64,000 nt of DNA, from NCBI RefSeq assembly GCF_012863495.1, contig NZ_JAAVJL010000003.1, positions 248,001 through 312,000 of the forward strand. The letters run 5' to 3'. Below the pieces are notes generated by a model. That model searched no databases. It saw only the letters and a program-made list of their open reading frames with translations, and was not told the DNA's origin. Position 1 is the first letter of the stretch, and each line of letters starts with the position of its first letter. Shown in pieces: positions 56,636-64,000 of this stretch. The translations under genes were made by a program, and so were the position numbers. This DNA comes from Pseudanabaena yagii GIHE-NHR1. GTDB taxonomy: Bacteria; Cyanobacteriota; Cyanobacteriia; Pseudanabaenales; Pseudanabaenaceae.

Positions 56636-58299
56636 AGATTTTGCTTTAAGTGGTCTGTTAGTCTTAATGCAAATGCCACAATCATGAAGGTGGAATTTGC
56701 TTGTCCAGAAGTAACAAAAATAGAACTACTTGCTACAAATAAATTTTCCACCCCATGAACATTGCAGTTAGTTCCCACTACACCATCCTTAGGATTTGCT
56801 GACATTCTAGTAGTTCCAACTTGATGAAATCCATCTCCTGCCTTTTCCCAAACACTAGCTTCAGGATCATCAGTTACATACTTTAAATAACCACAGTTGT
56901 GTTTTCTTAAATGCTGATCCCAATATTTATGGGCTTGAACTACACCATCAATATCTTGCTGTGTAAATTGCAGATTAATATTGAGCTTTCTCATGCCTAA
57001 CACATCACGTTCATCGGATAGGCTCACATTACTATTAATGTTAGGTACTTGCTCACTGTGATAATGTAGAGGATACTCGTTAGCAGCACTATATACAAAT
57101 AATGCTGGAATTTTTCGTTTGGCAATATATCTACTGTAGCCAAAACTAGGAACAAAGGTAAGAGTTTGAGCGAAATCCCTCAAGACATTTCTTACATGCG
57201 CCCAATATATTCCTTGATCTTCCTTCCCGATCGCTGCTTTTCGCATCGCCGTTGAGGTTAAGTAGTTTTTGAGAATAGGCATAGTCAAGGCGAGGTATGC
57301 CGAAGATAAAATGCCGTTTTGATGAGATGGATCGCCAAACTTCGGAGATCCTAACCAAGCCACGATGTTTGGAATCTGCTTTTCATTTAAAAACTCACGA
57401 GTGAATGAGAAGCGACGACGTACATAGATGTTATCTGGATCGCGATCAAATCCATATACGGTATCTTTGGGTGGTGTTGTGAAATGGATAGCAGCAATAT
57501 CACCTGAAAGATGTCCCATATAGAACTTTCCTAAGAGACCACTATGGTTACCAATACCTCCATGATGTTTGCTATCGGAAGCAAGTAGTAAACGCGTTGT
57601 ATTTACAGCACCGCCTGCTAGGACATACTTTTGGCATTTAATGTAAACAGTCTTACCACCTATAGTCTTGCCTTGGATTAACTCAACGCGATCAGCTTGA
57701 TCGTTAGTAAAAATTTCAGTACAAGTTAATCCATAAACTAGTTTTATTCTTGGAGATTGTTTTAAGTCATTAAAATATTCTTTGCCAAAATTGGTAGGGA
57801 GTGACCAGCGCTCTAATGTGGATGTTAAGACTTCGGTATCAGGTAATTTAGGGACAATCGATTTCTGCTCGATATTAGGAATATTCTTGATATTAAATTC
57901 TGATTTACCGCAAAAGAAATAGTCAGAAGCCCTTTGAAAGTAACCTTCAAGCTCTTCATAGGTTACCGGCCAATCAGATTTTGGGATATAGTCGCGTTTA
58001 TCAAAATCTATTGGATCGTAAGGGACGCATCGCCCACCCCAGATGATCGAAGTTCCGCCCAGTTGCCGCCTTGTGCATTCCGACATTGGGGCATGCAAAT
58101 TGGGATCGAAATAGCTCGGTTCAGCAAGATTTTGGATGTCCTCGGAAAAGTCTAAACGTCCACTCTCTATTAAAGCAACTTCAAATCCTGCTTTGGCTAA
58201 CTCTAGGGCTACCACAATACCAGCAGGCCCTGAGCCAACTACCGCAACATCTGAATTCAAAATAGTCAGATTTTCAAGACTTTCGGCATCAATGAACAT
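56572..58299 (-). CDS. GMC-family FAD oxidoreductase with a MITE-derived C-terminus
   Basis: A 575-residue flavoprotein. The N-terminal FAD Rossmann motif is VAVVGSGPAGIVVALELAKAG. The GMC substrate domain includes GGTSIIWGGRCVPYDPIDF and the C-terminal active-site block GFHQVGTTRMSANPKDGVVG ... FVTSGQANSTFMIVAFA (His and Asn). Many members oxidise sugar or alcohol groups. The last 20 residues (SNSHFSLWNESIDFQRFPRL) come from an inserted MITE; the ancestral tail was GAIHELLLLR. The catalytic core is complete, so activity is likely retained. Confidence 0.9.
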   Translation of the reverse strand: MFIDAESLENLTILNSDVAVVGSGPAGIVVALELAKAGFEVALIESGRLDFSEDIQNLAEPSYFDPNLHAPMSECTRRQLGGTSIIWGGRCVPYDPIDFDKRDYIPKSDWPVTYEELEGYFQRASDYFFCGKSEFNIKNIPNIEQKSIVPKLPDTEVLTSTLERWSLPTNFGKEYFNDLKQSPRIKLVYGLTCTEIFTNDQADRVELIQGKTIGGKTVYIKCQKYVLAGGAVNTTRLLLASDSKHHGGIGNHSGLLGKFYMGHLSGDIAAIHFTTPPKDTVYGFDRDPDNIYVRRRFSFTREFLNEKQIPNIVAWLGSPKFGDPSHQNGILSSAYLALTMPILKNYLTSTAMRKAAIGKEDQGIYWAHVRNVLRDFAQTLTFVPSFGYSRYIAKRKIPALFVYSAANEYPLHYHSEQVPNINSNVSLSDERDVLGMRKLNINLQFTQQDIDGVVQAHKYWDQHLRKHNCGYLKYVTDDPEASVWEKAGDGFHQVGTTRMSANPKDGVVGTNCNVHGVENLFVASSSIFVTSGQANSTFMIVAFALRLTDHLKQNLSNSHFSLWNESIDFQRFPRL

Positions 58300-58611
58300 T
58301 CTGATTGTACCTTTAGTTAAATATCCAGTTAATTTAAAATGTTTTGCTTTACAAATCCTTGTTTCACGTAGATATCTTACCCCCTAGATTCAACATTAAT
58401 TTATCTAAAAGTTATGAAAAAGTTATCTCTTAAAGTTATCGAATTAATACAGTTGACTAAATGTTTACTGCTTTAACGTCGGAGGTCTTTGATATCTGAA
58501 ACATCCTTCATTAGAAGCATTGAGCTGTTTATCATGTTTGAACTCCCAGTAACACTTATAGAGCCAGCTTTATTTTTATTCAACTGTAATAATTCTTATA
58601 AAATCAAAATC
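58300..58611. other. Intergenic stretch without recognised features
   Basis: This A/T-rich region upstream of the GMC gene start and downstream of the membrane acyltransferase stop has no gene, no strong hairpin and no RNA gene that I can see. Confidence 0.5.
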
Positions 58612-59706
58612 TTAAATCGCTAATGTCCAATGTTTTCGATATAGGTAGTAAGCAAATAACCACCAAAATGCGAGAGTGCTTAAGCTAAAAAGAAATCCCG
58701 CAGTAGTGGGTTCAGCCCAGCTTAAAAACAAATGTTCTTCTAGCCAGTTATAGGTGGATTGAGCACTATTATCCGAGCCTACGTGTGTCTTTTCCAAAAG
58801 CTTAATCATTAATGAAGAACTGACATATACAAAGATAGAGTTTAATCCCAAAACCTTAGCTGGATAACTCCAACGATAGTATTTTCGTACTTCAATCAAC
58901 TCAAAGCATACTGCTAATAGAATCAACGCAATTCCAACAGTAAACATAGCATAGGAGCTAGTCCATAATTTTTTATTAATTGGCATCCAGACATTCCAAA
59001 TTTGTCCTAATGCCATGCAACAAATACCGAATAGTACAAGTGTCATGCTCTGATAGGAGCTAAGTAATTTTTTAACTTCTACTTCTGCATGAAGCCAAGC
59101 TCCAGCAAAATATCCCATCAGGACGATCGCGATCGAATTTATCATCCCAACCCAACTCATGAAGCCAAAAGTGCCCACCTCACCGTGAGGCATTCCATTA
59201 GCTACATATTTTGGTTCAGGGACAGGGAAAGCTGCGTAGGCAATCGCATATCCGATCAATAGCAATACTGTTACTCCCCATTGAGCTTTACGAGGCAATT
59301 TGAGGACGATTAAAGCGGTAGCTATATAGGATAAACTAATCCTCTGCAGTACTCCAGATATTTCAAATTTACCCCACTCATAAGTCCAAAAGCCATTAAT
59401 CGCTAATCCTAAAACAAACAAGATGACACTGCGCCTAAGTAATCGCCAATACAAGGCTCTTCTTGGTTTATGGTCTTGTCTATATCTAGAGAGCGAAAAT
59501 GCCATAGACACGCCAACGATAAATAGGAAGAAGGGAAATACCCAATCTGCCAAGGTACAACCATTCCAATAAGAATGGGATAACCAAGGATGAACTGACG
59601 GAGCCAAATCAGCGACATTGACGAGAATCATTGCAGCGATTGTGATGCCACGAAAAGCGTCTAGGGACTGTAGACGCAGAGATTGATTATGATTTTGAGG
59701 TTTCAT
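58612..59706 (-). CDS. NagX/HGSNAT-like membrane acyltransferase
   Basis: From MKPQNHNQSLRLQSLDAFRG at 59706 (364 residues) this is a membrane protein with about ten segments. The family hallmark LRLQSLDAFRGITIAAMILVN is followed by NGCTLADWVFPFFLFIVGVS and LGLNSIFVYVSSSLM. Relatives include heparan-alpha-glucosaminide N-acetyltransferase and bacterial DUF5009/NagX proteins, which move acetyl groups to sugars across the membrane. Here it likely acetylates an amino sugar of the polymer (inference). The start overlaps the aminotransferase end by 20 bases. Confidence 0.82.
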   Translation of the reverse strand: MKPQNHNQSLRLQSLDAFRGITIAAMILVNVADLAPSVHPWLSHSYWNGCTLADWVFPFFLFIVGVSMAFSLSRYRQDHKPRRALYWRLLRRSVILFVLGLAINGFWTYEWGKFEISGVLQRISLSYIATALIVLKLPRKAQWGVTVLLLIGYAIAYAAFPVPEPKYVANGMPHGEVGTFGFMSWVGMINSIAIVLMGYFAGAWLHAEVEVKKLLSSYQSMTLVLFGICCMALGQIWNVWMPINKKLWTSSYAMFTVGIALILLAVCFELIEVRKYYRWSYPAKVLGLNSIFVYVSSSLMIKLLEKTHVGSDNSAQSTYNWLEEHLFLSWAEPTTAGFLFSLSTLAFWWLFAYYLYRKHWTLAI

Positions 59707-61009
59707 AAACCAGCTCTTTAGCAATTTCAGAAGTTTGTTGCTTAGTGATTACTTTAGTCAGAAAGTATTTACGAATTATCTCAACATTTTTCTCCACTTC
59801 ACGACGGGAATAGCGAGGATAAGTTGGCAAATAAATTAGTTCTTTTTCTACTTTCTTGGCGTTGGGACAATCGCGATAAAATTCGGCAAATTGCTCTGAA
59901 TCAGCAGCGCTAGTGAAGTGTCCAGCTCCTACATGGCGACCTTGCTCAATCATAAATTTGATCAAATCCTCTCTCTGAGCATAGAGCATGGGGAACCAAA
60001 GATAGGTATGAGAACCATCATCGCGTGATGGAGGTAATACCAATCCTTCAATATCTTTTAGACCCTCATGATAAATATGGGCATATTCGATTCTCGTCTT
60101 GATATCACGATCAACGTTATTCAATTGTGATAAGCCAATTCGCGCTTGAAATGAAGTGTACTGAGATTTATAAATCTCAGGTAATTCCTTGCCAGGCTTG
60201 CTGGTCTGTGGCTTTCTCCGAACCTTGCTATTAATAAACTCAATATCATGGAGATAGCTAAATCTGATAATCGGATAGGTGAATAGTTGAAAGATTAGAG
60301 GTAGACTAGCCAGATCTTGGATCAAACCTTTTTTAACCTTTTGAGCGATTCCAGGGAGAGGAGGATAGGAAAAGTTTTTTAATTCAGCACGAATCTTATC
60401 AACTACATCTTGGCGATCAGAAACTATAAGTCCGCCTAACCATGTAGGGATGTTTTTGTGCATTTCAAAGCTGAACACACCAACATCACCAATTGTGCCA
60501 ACTGGTTTTCCATCCTCTTTTACACCAAAGGATTGGGCGGCATCTTCAATCATTGGGATGCTAAAGCGATCGCAGATTTCTTTAATTCGATGCGCTTCAG
60601 CCGCAAGACCATGTAGGTGTGTAATTAGAACGGCTCCTGTGTTTGGGGTAATGAGACGCTCTACTTCAGATGCCGAGATATTACAAGTTTGATGATCAAC
60701 ATCCGCAAATACAGGGCGACCTCCCGCAAAGATTACCATATTGATCACATCAACAATGGTGTAGGGAGAAAGAATGACTTCTTGTCCTGGTTTGATTAGA
60801 GCTTTAACAGCGAGGTATATTCCTAAACGGCATTGATAAACACATAATGCATATTCAGTCCCAAATCTTTCGGCAAGTACTTTCTCAAAGGTATCAATTT
60901 TTTTGCTGTCTTTCTGAAATTGACCAATCAAGTTAAAGCTCAAAAATTCTAGGTAGCTGTTTAAATTTGTATATAACCGATTCTTAGGATTAGGACCAAA
61001 ATTTAACAT
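59687..61009 (-). CDS. DegT/DnrJ/EryC1/StrS-family sugar aminotransferase
   Basis: A 440-residue PLP enzyme. The PLP-binding pocket shows MIEDAAQSFGVKEDGKPVGT and the Schiff-base lysine in VFSFEMHKNIPTWLGGLIV. FGTEYALCVYQCRLGIYLAV is the substrate and cofactor region near the N-terminus. Family members transaminate keto-sugar nucleotides to make amino sugars. It lies upstream of, and overlaps, the membrane acyltransferase gene. The pair suggests amination followed by acetylation of a sugar. Confidence 0.88.
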   Translation of the reverse strand: MLNFGPNPKNRLYTNLNSYLEFLSFNLIGQFQKDSKKIDTFEKVLAERFGTEYALCVYQCRLGIYLAVKALIKPGQEVILSPYTIVDVINMVIFAGGRPVFADVDHQTCNISASEVERLITPNTGAVLITHLHGLAAEAHRIKEICDRFSIPMIEDAAQSFGVKEDGKPVGTIGDVGVFSFEMHKNIPTWLGGLIVSDRQDVVDKIRAELKNFSYPPLPGIAQKVKKGLIQDLASLPLIFQLFTYPIIRFSYLHDIEFINSKVRRKPQTSKPGKELPEIYKSQYTSFQARIGLSQLNNVDRDIKTRIEYAHIYHEGLKDIEGLVLPPSRDDGSHTYLWFPMLYAQREDLIKFMIEQGRHVGAGHFTSAADSEQFAEFYRDCPNAKKVEKELIYLPTYPRYSRREVEKNVEIIRKYFLTKVITKQQTSEIAKELVYETSKS

Positions 61010-61708
61010 GTGTAGATTTCCTTAGTAAAGTACAGAATCTTGAAAAAATCAGGAATTGGGTTTTATAGAAAAAGGCAAAGTAATTAAGACAATTACGAAA
61101 CCCTATACAAATTGTGCTGAACTAAATAGAACAGGTCTTTGAGGTTAACTCTTGTTCAAAGATTAAGACTAGTTCAACAAAGCTACATTAATAGATCTTC
61201 CTTCATTAATGCTTGAACTGTTACAATAATAACAATTGTTCATAAATTAGCTGTATAACCAAGTTATACAAAAGGTATAGTTTGGTTATATATAGCAATG
61301 TAAGTTTTGCTTAGAAGGTATTTATAAAATAATTGTTAAGCTAATGAATAGCCCTATCTACAAAGGCTTTAAGCATTAACTGGCAATTTGCTGGAAACTT
61401 AGTCCAAATATTTATACAGCAATGGGTTTAGTCAAATTAATATTTGAATTTACAAATACCTTCTAGGACATAAAAACCAAATAAGTGAAGGCGGCCGCCT
61501 TCACTTATTTGGTTTTTGATTTGTTCTAGCTATCTCTTACATTGCTATAGCTGCCTTAAATTTTAATGATGAGCTATAGCAGTACAAATTTTTCCTAGAG
61601 TGTAAAAACTAAAATAGGAATGGTGATGCGTCTCATTCTCATGCCTATTAACTCAAGGATTGATGTAATGATGTATCACTTAGCGAATCATTGATTTTAG
61701 CTGGATTT
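61010..61708. other. Long non-coding gap upstream of the aminotransferase gene
   Basis: This 699-base A/T-rich stretch has no coding frame of note. It contains a 46-base perfect palindrome (separate entry), two copies of GCTATAGC about 30 bases apart, and repeated TTATA-type segments that could carry the promoter of the minus-strand genes. Nothing further is recognised. Confidence 0.5.
61472..61517. repeat. Perfect 46-base loopless palindrome
   Basis: Each 23-base arm (AAAAACCAAATAAGTGAAGG...) meets its complement at a GCGGCCGC centre. With T5 at its 3' end it could terminate the large gene ending at 61709 on the minus strand, about 190 bases away, or be a dispersed palindrome. Confidence 0.7.
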
Positions 61709-64000
61709 CTACTGCTTGACCTGAGGAATTTCTTTTGACTCCTTAGATTCTTTTGGTAAAATCTCCACCTTTAATTGAGTTCCATTTGGGAATGAGGAAC
61801 CTAACTTTATATCTAGAGATTCACCTTTAATTTGGACATTTATTTGCTTACCATCCCAATTCCAGTCAACAAGGTTACCATCAAGCAGTTGATTTTTGAT
61901 ACTGATCGATTTATTCAGCCAATCTTTAGGAATACCTGCCCCAATGATTAAAGTTGGTGTATTTGTTGAACGATTAACATAACTCAACATGTCTAATTGC
62001 AGTAGTAGCATCTCAGCAGATGTCCAGTAATGGGGTGTCAGTTGGGTTGGGTTAACTCTACCGCGCAAACGCTGCCATTGAGAAAAACTCTTGGGTAACG
62101 CTCTATCACTGGGATCATCGCGATCGCTCGCCCAAGTATATAAACCTGATGATGCTTGATTTTGCCAAATCCATTTCAGTGCTTGCCATAGTCGGTCTGG
62201 CTGATCGAGCATCACCCATTGATGGGCTTCAGCAATATTAGCTTGCATTGATGGGGTGCTTGGACGAAATGCTCCAGTCTTATCTCGTAAACCTTCCCAA
62301 CGTTTTTGAAATACTTGGTTAAGTGCATTGCGATCTCCTTCAGCAATACCACTGGGCCAAAGTCCATCGGTAAAGGCAGAAAATTCAGGTTGGGGAGCTT
62401 TTGATTTTGGTTGCTGAGGGGCTGATTGCGTAGATATAGGATTATCTTTTTGCCAAACTGCTTTTAACTTTTCGGCTTGCAATCGCCATAGTTTCGCAGA
62501 CTCAGATTGCTTGAGGCGATCAGCTAAAGTAGCTGCATCAAGCAAAGCGCGATAACTAATTACATTAGCTGAAGGATCAATATTAATAGCATTAGGAACG
62601 TTTTCCATTTTTCCTGATGAAAGATCAACCCTCACCAATTCAGAGTTTTCGGCGAAGGGGAACTTAGCTGCGCTTAAGATCGGATAACCGGGGCGATTGG
62701 TAGCTAACATATCACCGATCAACTTGGCTTTGCGCTGAATATGTGACCATAACCAGCGATCATAGTCAGGCTGCTTGAGGGCGATCGCTACTTCTTCGAG
62801 CGCCCAAATCCCTAGTGCAGGAATATCGGCTTCAGGAAGGGTACTATTAATGAAATCATTTTCAGCAAAATAGGGAGATAGTTGCTTAGCTAAATCGAGT
62901 TGCCCTGCACGCGCTAGAGCGACCATTTGATAAGCGCCATCACGGAACCGCGATAGGGGATAGCTAACGGGATCGGTTGGGTAGGTGCGGTTTCCAACAA
63001 TTCCCATCGTGAGATGTGCGATCTGAGATTTTAAGCTATCTACAAATTGGGGATCTGGTAAATCTAGGACGAGATTAGATGTGAGTGCGGTCGATGGCGT
63101 TTCTATATCAGCGATCGCCTGATTATCTTCAATGAGCACACTTGCATTGTCACTAGGATTAAGCTCAATGCGAGCATATCCCCAACCATGAGGGTCTTGC
63201 CATTGCGAACGGTTAGATTGCTCACGACTCCATCCTGATGTACTTTCACTACCTAGATATACCTTTGCCTGTTTAGGAATATCTTTAATTACCCAGCGAT
63301 CGCTAATCAGCAGACGATTACCGTTCCAATCAAGGGAGGGAATGGCGGCTCCTGCGGGACCAACACTACGAATTGCGATAACTAGGCGATCGTCAGCACT
63401 AGTTAAGGATTTGAGATTAAGTTGCCAAATTCCTGCTTTGGGTAATGACCAAGATGCTTCGTAGTATTTAGTTTTTGTAAGGATTTTTGGTGCTTTTTGC
63501 GGGGCAAAATCGGTGAATTGCTGTTGAATTTCATTGACGGGAAGGCGATCGCTAGTTGTTTTGATATTTCCTTGGCGATCGACAACCCAAATCGAAACCC
63601 CGAAGCTGCCTGCCTGTGGACTAAAACTGCCACCGATATCATGAAAAGATTTATTGGTCGTAGAGCTGGTGGGACTTGCCAATACGACATGCCCTGCGTT
63701 ACGCAAACCAAAATCGTCAGGACGTAGCTTTATTTGGGCTTCCACTTGCTGCTGGGGCGTGCCATAATTCCAAAGGTTCGCTGCAATAGTAGTAAACTGA
63801 GTGCGGTTATTGATCCCAGCACTGACAATCAGAATCACTGCGAGGATTAGACTGATTATTCGTAGGCGAGTTAGCAGACTAAAAGCAACAACGGTCAGTA
63901 ATAAAGGGATGAAATGCAACGAGTAGATAAATGTTTCATCAGCACCATAGATGCTATGCATTCCAAGCTGAGCTAATAGCGTCAATCCCAGCACAATCCG
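61709..64000 (-). CDS. Large membrane-anchored, possibly six-hairpin glycosidase-like protein (partial at window edge)
   Basis: The frame is open to the right edge of the window, so the N-terminus is missing; 764 codons are visible. The visible start is hydrophobic (FIYSLHFIPLLLTVVAFSLL, IISLILAVILIVSAGI), indicating several membrane segments. A periplasmic region of about 650 residues follows, with YPLSRFRDGAYQMVALARAG, ALGIWALEEVAIAL, WVMLDQPDRLWQALKWIWQN and LTPHYWTSAEMLLLQLDMLS. This helical pattern resembles alpha/alpha-toroid glycoside hydrolases. The function is inferred weakly from fold-like pattern and the polysaccharide context. Confidence 0.6.
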   Translation of the reverse strand, partial: RIVLGLTLLAQLGMHSIYGADETFIYSLHFIPLLLTVVAFSLLTRLRIISLILAVILIVSAGINNRTQFTTIAANLWNYGTPQQQVEAQIKLRPDDFGLRNAGHVVLASPTSSTTNKSFHDIGGSFSPQAGSFGVSIWVVDRQGNIKTTSDRLPVNEIQQQFTDFAPQKAPKILTKTKYYEASWSLPKAGIWQLNLKSLTSADDRLVIAIRSVGPAGAAIPSLDWNGNRLLISDRWVIKDIPKQAKVYLGSESTSGWSREQSNRSQWQDPHGWGYARIELNPSDNASVLIEDNQAIADIETPSTALTSNLVLDLPDPQFVDSLKSQIAHLTMGIVGNRTYPTDPVSYPLSRFRDGAYQMVALARAGQLDLAKQLSPYFAENDFINSTLPEADIPALGIWALEEVAIALKQPDYDRWLWSHIQRKAKLIGDMLATNRPGYPILSAAKFPFAENSELVRVDLSSGKMENVPNAINIDPSANVISYRALLDAATLADRLKQSESAKLWRLQAEKLKAVWQKDNPISTQSAPQQPKSKAPQPEFSAFTDGLWPSGIAEGDRNALNQVFQKRWEGLRDKTGAFRPSTPSMQANIAEAHQWVMLDQPDRLWQALKWIWQNQASSGLYTWASDRDDPSDRALPKSFSQWQRLRGRVNPTQLTPHYWTSAEMLLLQLDMLSYVNRSTNTPTLIIGAGIPKDWLNKSISIKNQLLDGNLVDWNWDGKQINVQIKGESLDIKLGSSFPNGTQLKVEILPKESKESKEIPQVKQ

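Overview
The window is a stretch of cyanobacterial chromosome. The evidence is the very frequent HIP1 octamer GCGATCGC, a Psb28 photosystem II gene, a dnaE gene split at a DnaE intein, and the two-gene bacterioferritin arrangement typical of cyanobacteria. Moderate A+T content and many dispersed palindromes suggest a Pseudanabaena-like filamentous organism; that genus is my guess and is not proven here.

Layout. 1-11 kb: an amino-acid ABC permease, carB, a YaaC-like gene, and a vapBC locus whose toxin gene is broken by one insertion sequence that is itself broken by another. These are followed by a DEAD/DEAH helicase. 11-21 kb: the N-terminal half of DNA polymerase III alpha ending in a split intein, a Uma2-family gene, a STAND-type NTPase/TPR gene cut in two by an IS630 element, a HigBA-like toxin-antitoxin pair, two complementary bacterioferritin subunits, bfd and tRNA-His. 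21.4-26.3 kb: the most unusual part, three consecutive genes. They encode a periplasmic-binding-protein/pentameric ligand-gated channel fusion, a Cache-HAMP membrane sensor without an output domain, and a second channel-like protein. A decayed IS110 element follows.

28-35 kb is a minus-strand exopolysaccharide operon: two tandemly duplicated glycosyltransferases, a Wzx flippase, a Wza-like exporter, a Wzz-like chain-length protein and a Wzy/ligase-like protein. 35.8-42 kb holds housekeeping genes (leuA, psb28, purU, an alkyltransferase-like protein, a NIL-domain protein, a 1-Cys peroxiredoxin, tRNA-Leu and a methyltransferase-like gene). 42-64 kb is a second polysaccharide region, all but one gene on the minus strand. 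It contains the dTDP-rhamnose genes rmlCBDA, an SGNH hydrolase, another polymerase-like protein, four GT4 glycosyltransferases, one GT2, a beta-helix lyase-like lipoprotein, a GMC oxidoreductase, an NagX/HGSNAT-like membrane acyltransferase, a DegT aminotransferase and a large membrane-anchored protein running off the right edge.

Inferred function: the two polysaccharide blocks plus rmlCBDA would make, modify, polymerise and export a rhamnose-containing surface polymer. Mobile-element activity is heavy. At three places the ancestral gene can be rebuilt in frame from the two sides of an insertion with its target duplication: vapC and the STAND gene, plus the transposase of the nested element. 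A fourth insertion, a 129-bp MITE, replaces the C-terminal tail of the GMC oxidoreductase. Long perfect hairpins centred on GC-N3-GC occur between many genes, both as plausible terminators and in places where no gene ends.
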